Source of the DNA: a virus
Virus record (IMG/VR): IMGVR_UViG_3300017989_003481
Span: 1 to 20,483 of that record
Direction: 5' to 3' (one strand)
DNA length: 20,483 nt
The notes below the pieces were generated by a model. It did not search any database and had not been told where the DNA came from. It saw only the letters and a program-made list of their open reading frames with translations. Below are positions 13,532 to 20,108 of this stretch, piece after piece. Positions within the stretch are counted from its first letter, which is position 1. Every line of letters starts with the position of its first letter. The translations under genes were made by a program, and so were the position numbers.

Positions 13532-13915
13532 ATGAGCACCTACAACATCACGCGGGCCTGGTCGATGGCCGGCGAGACCCTTTCGCAGGTCGAGCAGATC
13601 ACCGCCGGGTCCGAGATCCGCATCGACGAGTCGATCCCCGACGAGAGCGCCGATCTGCTGGTCGCGCTGGCGCTGGACGTTACGCAGATCAAGGCGCTGC
13701 ACATCGAGGCCGACCAGGATCTCACGCTGGAGACCAACGACGGCGCGGCCCCCGACGACACGATCGCCCTGAAGGCCGACGTACCCGTGCAGTGGACCGC
13801 CGACGGCGGGCTGACCAATCCGCTGGGGACCGACGTCACGGCCCTCTACGTCACCAACGCCAGCGGCGCGGCGGCCACGCTCCGATGCCGCTTCCTGGTC
13901 GACCCGACCGTCTGA
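13532..13915 (+). CDS. Small virion-protein-like gene next to the tube gene
   Basis: This 127-residue protein reads MSTYNITRAWSMAGETLSQV then EQITAGSEIRIDESIPDESA, with ADQDLTLETNDGAAPDDTIA in the middle. From memory, proteins with 'l..v..itAG.E..ldesIp....dl.va...Dvs..k.l...sd.dltietN...' occur in many phages as small structural or tail-associated proteins without assigned function. The fold is predicted all-beta. There is no signal peptide. The ribosome-binding site (GAGCGA) is weak. The following gap carries an AAATCC-type repeat. Its position between tube and chaperone suggests a second tail-tube or decoration component. Confidence 0.6.
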   Translation: MSTYNITRAWSMAGETLSQVEQITAGSEIRIDESIPDESADLLVALALDVTQIKALHIEADQDLTLETNDGAAPDDTIALKADVPVQWTADGGLTNPLGTDVTALYVTNASGAAATLRCRFLVDPTV

Positions 13916-13937
13916 CCGGTATTTCGCACGAAATAAC

Positions 13938-13970
13938 CAATCCCAAATCCGAAATCCAAAATCCGAGAAT
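13938..13970 (+). repeat. AAATCC-type short repeat in the leader of the tail chaperone gene
   Basis: Four near-copies of an (A)AATCC(G/C) unit occur in 33 bases immediately before ATG 13973. The reverse strand encodes the 'FGFRI'-type string that recurs as spurious proteins in planctomycete and other genomes (from memory), marking it as a dispersed intergenic repeat and not phage-specific coding sequence. No ribosome-binding site is obvious for the following gene. Confidence 0.55.
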
Positions 13971-13972
13971 CG

Positions 13973-14815
13973 ATGGCCCCTCCGCTCTATTTTTTGCCGA
14001 AGACGACGGTCGCCGAACTGGCCCCCGGCGGCCGGCTGGACCACCGCGTAGTGGCCCGCTTCGGTCTCGATCGCACGATGGCCGACGTCCGCGCGATCGA
14101 GACCGACGCCGCGCTGTTCGAGCTGGTCGGGGCCGGCCCGGGCGGTCTGCCGGGCTGCCTGTTCTGCGCCTTGCCCAGCTCGGGCGCGGCCCCGCCGCGC
14201 GTGTTGTACGCGCCCGGCGGGCAACAGTGGCAACAGGTGTCCTGCGGCGGCGATCCGTTCTGGGTCTCGGCGGACAAGGACCATCCGCCGCGGGCCGAGG
14301 ACCTGGTGCGGCGGAAGACGCTGGGGGGCTACCGGATCGAGATGGCCGATCAGATCTGGGTGGTGCCGGTGATCCGCACCCCCGACGGCGGCCACGGCAA
14401 CCTGCCGTGCCACTGGGAATACGACGAGCACGGGAAAATCGTCGAACGGCTCAAGGCAGAGTACGAGGATCTGTGGGAGCGCTTCGGCGAGGCGGTGGGG
14501 ATGTTCGCGCAGGAGGGCGGGCAGTTGGAGATGGACCGCACCGAGGCCGCCGATCTGTGCGTCGCCGCGCTGGCGATCAATTACCGCGTCGGTCCGGTCG
14601 AGCAGAACCTGCTGCACCTGATCGACAGCGAGACTTGGGCCGGCGTGCTGGCGGCGGCCGTCGATTACCTGGCCTTCCGAGACTTGTTCCCCGCCGCCGA
14701 GCAAAAAAAAACTGCCGAGACCTCCGCCGCGACCGCCGCGGCGACCGGGCCCGAATCGACCGATACCTCGCCTGGGTCGCCGGCCTGCTGCCCGGCTACC
14801 GACCCAGCCGGATAG
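13973..14815 (+). CDS. Tail assembly chaperone, zero-frame product (lambda gpG-like)
   Basis: This 280-residue protein is encoded directly upstream of the tape measure gene, the usual place of the tail assembly chaperone pair. The body (1-245) has a mixed fold with CLFCALPSSG and a Trp-rich segment (GQQWQQVSCGGDPFWVSADK). Its C-terminal helical part (ADLCVAALAINYRVGPVEQN, LAAAVDYLAFRDLFPAAEQK) precedes a poly-A codon run (Lys-Lys). Past that run the zero frame becomes low-complexity Thr/Ser/Ala/Pro to the stop at 14813-14815, which suggests little selection there. A -1 shift continues into a 59-codon extension. The protein is larger than lambda gpG (140 residues), so the assignment rests on synteny and the slippery site. 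Confidence 0.65.
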   Translation: MAPPLYFLPKTTVAELAPGGRLDHRVVARFGLDRTMADVRAIETDAALFELVGAGPGGLPGCLFCALPSSGAAPPRVLYAPGGQQWQQVSCGGDPFWVSADKDHPPRAEDLVRRKTLGGYRIEMADQIWVVPVIRTPDGGHGNLPCHWEYDEHGKIVERLKAEYEDLWERFGEAVGMFAQEGGQLEMDRTEAADLCVAALAINYRVGPVEQNLLHLIDSETWAGVLAAAVDYLAFRDLFPAAEQKKTAETSAATAAATGPESTDTSPGSPACCPATDPAG

Positions 14816-14889
14816 AGCTGATGCTGGCCGCCCGCGGCCTGGGCCGCCCGGCCGTGACGACGAACAACTATTACGTCGTGAGGCGCTGA
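13973..14889 (+). CDS. Tail assembly chaperone, predicted -1 frameshift product (lambda gpG-T-like)
   Basis: Ribosomes slipping back one base at A-AAA-AAA (14704-14710) leave the 13973 frame after residue 246. They read NCRDLRRDRRGDRARIDRYL then AWVAGLLPGYRPSRIELMLA to a stop at 14887-14889, four bases before the tape measure start. The fusion is about 305 residues. The extension has an ordered basic helical character, unlike the low-complexity zero-frame tail, and has no good start of its own. It would be the part that binds the tape measure protein. Lambda and most siphophages make the minor chaperone this way (Xu, Hendrix and Duda). A simple indel error, or RNA polymerase slippage on A9, are the alternatives. 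Confidence 0.65.
14702..14743 (+). promoter_or_regulatory. Programmed -1 frameshift site (A9 slippery run plus downstream hairpin)
   Basis: Nine A residues (14703-14711) are read CAA-AAA-AAA-ACT in the zero frame, which contains the heptamer A-AAA-AAA. Fourteen bases after the heptamer, CGCCGCG (14725-14731) and CGCGGCG (14737-14743) form a 7-bp stem with a five-base loop, a possible stimulator though placed further away than usual. Confidence 0.65.
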
Positions 14890-14893
14890 CGCG

Positions 14894-16786
14894 ATGAACG
14901 TCAAGACCACATTCACCAGCGACTCGAAGCAGTTGGAGGCCACGCTCCACAAGCTGGAGCGTCAGAACACCAAGCTGATCGAGCAGAACCGCCGCCTGGC
15001 CGGCGAAAGCCGCCGCGCGTCGGCCGCCGCCGGCAAGCAGGCCGACTCGGCCGGCCGGGCCGCCGACCGGGCCGTCGGTTCGATCGCCCGGATGGCCGCC
15101 GGCTATCTCTCCATGCAGGCGGCGATAAATCTGGTGGTCCAATCGCTCAAGGACAAGGAAGTGCAGGAGGCCAAGTCCCGCGACGCCACTCTCTCGGTGG
15201 CGGACGCCCAGATCAAGGCCCTGCGAAACCTGGGCCCGGTCGCCGCCTCGGTGCAGAAGGATTTCACCGATCAGATCGCCAAAATGGCCGCCGAGACGCC
15301 GGTGGCCGGCGGCGAGGCCACCCTCTACAGCGCCGCATCGACCGGGCTGTCGGCCAGCGGCGGCAACGTCAAGGCCACGATGGACGCCATCCGGGCGGCC
15401 GTGGCGATCGCGCCGGAGTCGGCGCAGGAGATCGAGGCCATATCCGGCGCGCTGCTGCACCTGGGCAAAGCCACCGGCACCTTCGACGCCGAGAAGAATC
15501 TCGGCTTCCTGCTCGGCGTCGGCCAGCAGGCGGCGGTGACCAGCACCGAGAAGATCGCCGCCAACCTGGCCCCGGGCATCATCGGCGCCACCGGCTACGG
15601 CGGGACCGCGCAGGAATCGGGCGCGATTATCGCCGCCTTGACCCAGGGCATGGCCGATCCGGAGGGCCGCAAGGCGTCCACCGCTGCGGTGAACATGGCC
15701 AAGCAGTTGGAGGCCTTCCTGCCGGAGAAGACGACCTACAAGACGGAAGAGGACAAGAGGACCGGCAAGATCACCAAGGTCGCCGACGTGGAGGGGACCG
15801 GGCTGCGGACCACGGCCGAGCGGATCCGCTACATGCAGGAAAACGCCGAGGCGCGCCAGCGGTTCCTGGCCCAGGCCACATTCGAGACCAAGGCCCAGAT
15901 CCCGATCGAGCAGCTCCTCGGCGCGACCGAGCGGGGCGACGCCACGCGTAAGTCGTTCGAGGAGGCGTTGCAAAAAATACCCAAGGCCGAGGACGCCGGC
16001 CAGATCGCCCGCGAAATGGCCGAATCGGTCAAGCGGCCGTTCCAACAGCAGATCGCCGGCCAGCAGCGGGCCGCCGACGCACTGGCCGACTCGCTGGATC
16101 GCGACGAGGGCGGCCGCGCTCGCGCCAAGGCGGGCGTCTACAGCGTCGAGAACCTCGACAAAATGCTGCAAAAGTCTGGGATGGGATTCATCGCCCGCAC
16201 AGCGGAGGCGATTGATTACCGCGTGCGACGGAAGCTCGGCGACACCGCGAAGACGGCCTACGGTGCGGTGGCGAAGCGGCGCGCGGTCGCGCTGAGGCGG
16301 CAGGGCCGAACGGAAGAGGCCGAACAGATCGAGGCCGAATGGGGAACGCGCGCCGACGAGCGTTATCGCGTCCCGGGTGCACAGCCGATCGGTCGCCAGT
16401 GGGAGCGCCAGCCCGAGCCGATCGCCGCGCCGGCTCAGCCGGCGGTCGCGATGCCCGAGCCGATCGCCGCGCCGGCTCAGCCGGCGGTCGCGATGCCCGA
16501 GCCGATCGCCGCACCGGCTCAGCCGGCGGTCGCGATGCCCGAGCCGATCGCCGCGCCCGATCCACGCGGCCGCGGTCTGTGGGACCTGATGCCGCCGGAG
16601 AATAATCCGCCGGCCGCGGCGCCGAACCAACCGGCCGGCGAAGACCAGGCGGCGCTGCTCCGCGAACAGAACAGACTATTGGCGAAGATCGCCGCCAATA
16701 CGCGGCGGACCGCCGGGCGATCCGCCCGGCCAGATCCGGCCGCCGTGGCCGCCGGCCGCACGATCCACGGAGAGGTCGTCGCATGA
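14894..16786 (+). CDS. Tail tape measure protein
   Basis: This 630-residue protein determines tail length and passes through the tube. The N-terminus is coiled-coil-like (SKQLEATLHKLERQNTKLIE, then QNRRLAGESRRASAAAGKQA). An Ala-rich, mildly hydrophobic helix follows (about 62-82), then long alpha-helical stretches rich in Ala, Gln, Lys and Glu, typical of tape measure proteins. The segment 'AAETPVAGGEATLYSAASTG' to 'KATGTF' resembles the ordered core of phage tail length proteins. From about residue 507 a Pro/Ala-rich 14-residue repeat (PEPIAAPAQPAVAM) appears three times, followed by a helical C-terminus. At roughly 0.15 nm per residue it predicts a tail near 95 nm. The start follows the chaperone's shifted frame by four bases. 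The stop overlaps the next start (ATGA). Confidence 0.8.
   Translation: MNVKTTFTSDSKQLEATLHKLERQNTKLIEQNRRLAGESRRASAAAGKQADSAGRAADRAVGSIARMAAGYLSMQAAINLVVQSLKDKEVQEAKSRDATLSVADAQIKALRNLGPVAASVQKDFTDQIAKMAAETPVAGGEATLYSAASTGLSASGGNVKATMDAIRAAVAIAPESAQEIEAISGALLHLGKATGTFDAEKNLGFLLGVGQQAAVTSTEKIAANLAPGIIGATGYGGTAQESGAIIAALTQGMADPEGRKASTAAVNMAKQLEAFLPEKTTYKTEEDKRTGKITKVADVEGTGLRTTAERIRYMQENAEARQRFLAQATFETKAQIPIEQLLGATERGDATRKSFEEALQKIPKAEDAGQIAREMAESVKRPFQQQIAGQQRAADALADSLDRDEGGRARAKAGVYSVENLDKMLQKSGMGFIARTAEAIDYRVRRKLGDTAKTAYGAVAKRRAVALRRQGRTEEAEQIEAEWGTRADERYRVPGAQPIGRQWERQPEPIAAPAQPAVAMPEPIAAPAQPAVAMPEPIAAPAQPAVAMPEPIAAPDPRGRGLWDLMPPENNPPAAAPNQPAGEDQAALLREQNRLLAKIAANTRRTAGRSARPDPAAVAAGRTIHGEVVA
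16412..16557 (+). repeat. 42-bp tandem repeat within the tape measure gene
   Basis: Three nearly identical 42-base units start at 16412, 16454 and 16496 and a partial fourth runs to about 16557. I see one base difference between complete units (GCG to GCA, synonymous). The frame is preserved and encodes a Pro/Ala-rich 14-residue unit that probably forms an extended linker. The near-identity implies recent expansion. Confidence 0.9.
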
Positions 16787-17187
16787 ACCGCATCGGGCAA
16801 TTCCTGTTCCTCGTCCTGCTCGGCCAGCCGGAGGTCCACGACAAGCAGACGGTATCGCTGGTCTCCCGGCCGGGCGTCGACGGCGTCGGGCTCTGGCTCC
16901 GCGGCTCGCGCGGCCGGCAGTTCACGATGCGCTCGAAGGTCGATGCGGTCAACCTGGCCGCCGCCCGCGCGCTGTACGCCCAGTATCACGGCCTGGTCGG
17001 CGAGGACCCGGTCGAGATGGTCTGGGCCGGCTGCTCCAGCACGGCCGAGGGCTACAAGGTGGCGGTGATCGACGTCCGCCCGGTCGGCGTCCGCGGGATT
17101 CTCGGCGGCGTCGGCGGCCTCCATCCGCCCAGCCGGGGCTGGGCGGAGTACGAATGGGACCTAGTGGCGATCGATGACAATCCATAG
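16783..17187 (+). CDS. Small tail-tip candidate, overlapping the tape measure gene
   Basis: This 134-residue protein starts at ATG 16783, four bases inside the tape measure stop (ATGA), so it is translationally coupled. It has a short hydrophobic start (IGQFLFLVLLG), which is not a convincing signal peptide, then a beta-rich core (KQTVSLVSRPGVDGVGLWLR, YKVAVIDVRPVGVRGILGG) and ends WAEYEWDLVAIDDNP. Siphophage genes immediately after the tape measure normally encode distal tail or hub proteins. This one is short for a Dit protein and no family is recognised. A tail-tip accessory role is inference from position. Confidence 0.6.
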   Translation: MNRIGQFLFLVLLGQPEVHDKQTVSLVSRPGVDGVGLWLRGSRGRQFTMRSKVDAVNLAAARALYAQYHGLVGEDPVEMVWAGCSSTAEGYKVAVIDVRPVGVRGILGGVGGLHPPSRGWAEYEWDLVAIDDNP

Positions 17188-17210
17188 CTGAAAACGAAAG
17201 GAACAAACCA

Positions 17211-17690
17211 ATGTCCACACTGACCGCGAACATGCAATTCTCGCTGTCGGTCAACGAGGTGTTTTCCGCCGCCGAGTGTCCCTCGGCCGGCGATCGCACG
17301 CTGGTCCACAACCAGTTCAACGAGCTGGTCAGTTTTTCCGCCAGCTCGACGCCGCCGATCAGCCAGGTGTTCGCCAAGCAGTACACCGGCACGCAGAACC
17401 TCGACCTGACGGCCCTGGTCAAGGATATCGGCGGCACGATCGACTGCACTGGGCTGAAGGTGCAGGCCATCCTCTTGAATAATCTCTCGACGACAGACGA
17501 GCTGATCGTCTCCGACGGCGGCGCCAATCCTTATTCGCTCAACGGCGGCGACGACAAGGAGGTCCCGCCGGGCGGCCGCTGGCAAGAGTATTTCGCCGAC
17601 CAGTTGGCCGACGTCGACGCCACTCACCTGGCGATCGACATAACGCCCGCCGCCGGCGAGCAGTTTCAAATCATTATGATCTTCGGGTAA
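17211..17690 (+). CDS. Virion-protein-like gene, possible tail-tip or decoration protein
   Basis: This 159-residue, beta-rich protein has an N-terminal strand region (MSTLTANMQFSLSVNEVFSA) and the middle motif DLTALVKDIGGTIDCTGLKV then QAILLNNLSTTDELIVSDG. From memory this matches small phage proteins with 'l.D..G.ti....ikai.i.N.s....l.vg' followed by a 'G' rich turn, an immunoglobulin-like structural family. AAAGGAAC before ATG 17211 gives a clear start. Together with the next gene it sits between the tail tip and the fibre-like genes. No transmembrane or signal segment is seen. A structural role on the tail or capsid surface is inference. Confidence 0.65.
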   Translation: MSTLTANMQFSLSVNEVFSAAECPSAGDRTLVHNQFNELVSFSASSTPPISQVFAKQYTGTQNLDLTALVKDIGGTIDCTGLKVQAILLNNLSTTDELIVSDGGANPYSLNGGDDKEVPPGGRWQEYFADQLADVDATHLAIDITPAAGEQFQIIMIFG

Positions 17691-17735
17691 CCGACGAACA
17701 ATAATCCGGACCATCTTCCAGATAGGAGCCATACC

Positions 17736-18176
17736 ATGGCCAGCACGGTTTACAACGAATTCAAACGGGGCAACGCGGCCGGCGAGATCGACCTGAACGC
17801 CGACGACATCCGCGTGCGGCTGGTGATGAGCAACACCACCTGCGACACGGAGAACGACGCGATCGTCAACCTCGACGACTTCAGCACGATCGACCCCTGC
17901 GACGGCGCCAATTACGTCGACAAGGCGTTGGCCAACGAGGCGGTCAACAAGGATGACGGCAACGACCGAGCGGAGTTCGACGCCGACGACGTGACTTGGA
18001 CGGCGCTGGGCGTCGGCACGCGGCAGACCGTCGGCGCGTTGGTCTACAAGTACGTCGACGGCACGGACGCCAACGACATCCCGATCGCCTTCATCGAATT
18101 CGCGGCCGCCGTCACTCACGACGGCACGGATTTCAAGATCCAGTGGAACGACGAAGGCATTTTGAACTTGACCTGA
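17736..18176 (+). CDS. Acidic virion-protein-like gene, family seen in many phages
   Basis: This 146-residue, strongly acidic protein reads MASTVYNEFKRGNAAGEIDL then NADDIRVRLVMSNTTCDTEN, with IDPCDGANYVDKALANEAVN and a C-terminal 'FIEFAAAVTHDGTDFKIQWN'. From memory, proteins with 'm..t.Yn..k..l..g.idl..d.ikv.Lv.s.tt.' occur in many phages and are probably part of the tail or capsid surface; none I know has a proven role. TAGGAG before ATG 17736 supports the start. The fold is likely a beta-sandwich. Codon usage is still GC-rich like the head genes, so it belongs to the phage core and not to the AT-richer end. Confidence 0.65.
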   Translation: MASTVYNEFKRGNAAGEIDLNADDIRVRLVMSNTTCDTENDAIVNLDDFSTIDPCDGANYVDKALANEAVNKDDGNDRAEFDADDVTWTALGVGTRQTVGALVYKYVDGTDANDIPIAFIEFAAAVTHDGTDFKIQWNDEGILNLT

Positions 18177-18243
18177 TCGCAGACCGAGGCGACCACCAAA
18201 GTAACCTTTTCCGAGGCGGCGTAATCTTACAAGGAACGACAAT

Positions 18244-18597
18244 ATGGCAATCCCAGAATACAAAATCGTCGGCACTCGCAGCGATAAAGACGGTCGGCTG
18301 CTGGTCGCTACTCGGATCGTCGGATATCCCAGCGAGGAACTCGTGTTCGACGCCGATCCGGACAAGTGGGAGGTTCCCGGCGATCTGGCCGCATCGATCG
18401 AGGCCGCGATCGAAGGGCCGGAATATGACGAGCCGAAACAGGTCGACCCGGAGGCCGTGCCGCCGCATTTCTTGCAAATGCTGCAACAGCTTGTTGATGG
18501 CGTCGAGTCGGGAAAAATAGCTAAGAACGCCAAAATCCTGCAACTGTTTGTCAGCAAACTCAAGGTCAATGATGATCTCAGCCCTATTGTTAAGTAG
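18244..18597 (+). CDS. Small hypothetical protein at the start of the compositional shift
   Basis: This 117-residue protein is not recognised. It reads MAIPEYKIVGTRSDKDGRLL, then VATRIVGYPSEELVFDADPD and ends with the helical KNAKILQLFVSKLKVNDDLS. AAGGAA upstream of ATG 18244 supports the start. The N-terminal half has strands and the C-terminal half helices. It may be a fibre or baseplate accessory given its neighbours. Codons towards the end become less GC-biased, marking the edge of the AT-richer segment. The next gene's start overlaps its last 29 bases, indicating co-transcription. Confidence 0.55.
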   Translation: MAIPEYKIVGTRSDKDGRLLVATRIVGYPSEELVFDADPDKWEVPGDLAASIEAAIEGPEYDEPKQVDPEAVPPHFLQMLQQLVDGVESGKIAKNAKILQLFVSKLKVNDDLSPIVK

Positions 18598-19015
18598 CCT
18601 GATCGGACAAGGAATGCCGCTGCAAGACCCTGCTTTGCCGGGCGTTGCGATGGGCAGTGGTGTTCCGTTCCGCGAACCATTTCTGAAACACAGGGAATTG
18701 GTCTGGGATGAATCAATGATGTTCGACGATATGGCCGAGCCAGCGGAACCGCTAGTATTGTTCCGCAACCCGAAAGAAGAACAATTACACGAACGCAACA
18801 TGGAACGGATGCGAGTTGAAATTGATCGTCTTAGATTCATGCTCGACATAATTACGATGGGAATATTCGTAGGCAGCATGCTGATTCTTGCATTGGTGGT
18901 TGGCACGTTCGGAGCAATTTTACACAGATTCCGATTACCGCCGGAGGAACGGGAACCGCTGACATTTCGGTGGTCGCGGCCAGGTCCAAACGGTCAAACA
19001 GTGCGGAGCAAATAA
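18569..19015 (+). CDS. Small membrane protein with N-terminal hydrophobic patch and C-terminal TM
   Basis: This 148-residue protein starts at ATG 18569 or 18572 (AAGG in front), overlapping the previous gene. It opens with a short hydrophobic patch (ISALLLSSLIGQG), too short for a confident signal peptide. A Pro/Met-rich and then charged helical region (HERNMERMRVEIDRL) follows. A long hydrophobic segment (about 91-118, MLDIITMGIFVGSMLILALV continuing) precedes a basic cytoplasmic-like tail. Topology suggests one or two membrane passes. In a phage this could be a holin, spanin-like or fibre-tethering protein. Family not recognised. Base composition is visibly lower in GC than the head and tail genes. 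Confidence 0.55.
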   Translation: MMISALLLSSLIGQGMPLQDPALPGVAMGSGVPFREPFLKHRELVWDESMMFDDMAEPAEPLVLFRNPKEEQLHERNMERMRVEIDRLRFMLDIITMGIFVGSMLILALVVGTFGAILHRFRLPPEEREPLTFRWSRPGPNGQTVRSK

Positions 19016-19018
19016 GTT

Positions 19019-20107
19019 ATGCCTCATTACGAATACGACACTGAAAATGCGGATCGTGACCTAACCAGTTTGGTTACGGTCTTGACCGATACGCCGGATG
19101 CTGATTTTCCAACGTTGTGTTATGTGAAGTTGTATCTGGGTGACGGCGTGAAAGACCTTGACGGCACGGGCGGTGATTTCCTTTTGATAATCAAGACCGG
19201 CGGTGTTATTTTTGACGGGGGTGCCCAAGTCAAAACGGTAGGGGCTGGTGTTGAGCGGTTGTTCTGGCAAAGCGTCCCTTTCTCCGTAAAGGCAAACGAA
19301 GAAGTCATTGTACAGGTGGAATCGCCTAACATTGACGACGATGACGTAGACGTGACAGCCTACCTGTTTGGCGATGGTGCGGAAGTCGAGGGACGACATT
19401 TCAAGTTTGTCTCTAATGATTCATCGCCAGCAATGGAATTGGAGAATTCTAGCACTGGCAAAGGTCTTACCATTGAAACGCTTAGTGGAGTAGGAGCACT
19501 TATCCACTCAACCTTGAATTCTGGAATGGAGATTCAAACCGATGCTGCTTATAGTGCTGGGTTGTCTGTGACTGGAACAGACTCAGACGGTATTGGCCTG
19601 TACGTTGATGGTGGCTTGGTAGGTATATTTGGAACAGGTGGTAATACCGCTCTGGAGTTGGAGGGTGTTGCATACGGCATATATGCTTATGCTAGTAGTG
19701 GAACTGCCGTTGCTGCCGCAGGTAGTTCCGCAGATGCAGCACTGTCTGGCACGCACACCATTGAAGACGGTAGCGGGAACAATATCGTTTTTGATTCCAA
19801 CATAGAACAGATTGATACAAACTCGGCGGCCGCCACTGCCTTGCTGGCAATGTGCAATGCAACGGCAGTTTCGACGGTCAACGATGGTTCAGCAACCACG
19901 ACATCTTTCATTACATCGTTAACCGAAGCCAGTGACGACCACTACAACGGTTGCGTGTTGGTGTTCTCCAGTGGAGCCCTGCTCGGACAGAGCAGACGCA
20001 TTTCAGACTACGCTGGCGCGACGAAAACAGTCACGCTTGAATCGGCATTGACCGAAGCTCCGGCAAACAGCGTATCGTTTATAATCCTTGGGAGAATCGA
20101 GTCATAG
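19019..20107 (+). CDS. Fibre-like virion protein (putative receptor-binding/tail fibre)
   Basis: This 362-residue protein is Gly/Ser/Thr/Ala-rich and strand-rich. An N-terminal domain (about 1-125, with YLGDGVKDLDGTGGDFLL and EEVIVQVESPNIDDDDVDV) may be a beta-sandwich. The middle (about 130-250) has repeated short strands with Gly turns (GKGLTIETLSGVGALIHST, GIGLYVDGGLVGIFGTGGN), like a beta-helix or fibre shaft. The last 66 residues (FITSLTEASDDHYNGCVLVF then SSGALLGQSRRISDY) match a C-terminal module I recall in other phage fibre proteins ('G..l.f.sG.l.Gq.r.i..Y.g.tk'). It starts four bases after the preceding stop. A virion surface or host-recognition role is inference. GC content is visibly lower than in the head genes. 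Confidence 0.6.
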   Translation: MPHYEYDTENADRDLTSLVTVLTDTPDADFPTLCYVKLYLGDGVKDLDGTGGDFLLIIKTGGVIFDGGAQVKTVGAGVERLFWQSVPFSVKANEEVIVQVESPNIDDDDVDVTAYLFGDGAEVEGRHFKFVSNDSSPAMELENSSTGKGLTIETLSGVGALIHSTLNSGMEIQTDAAYSAGLSVTGTDSDGIGLYVDGGLVGIFGTGGNTALELEGVAYGIYAYASSGTAVAAAGSSADAALSGTHTIEDGSGNNIVFDSNIEQIDTNSAAATALLAMCNATAVSTVNDGSATTTSFITSLTEASDDHYNGCVLVFSSGALLGQSRRISDYAGATKTVTLESALTEAPANSVSFIILGRIES

Positions 20108-20108
20108 T

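Noticed and set aside
12509-16630. Very long minus-strand open frame (over 1,300 codons) across the tail genes
   Set aside because: It is antisense to clear tail genes, has no domain, mirrors their repeats as Arg/Asp/Leu strings, and is expected from GC-rich third positions in the coding strand.
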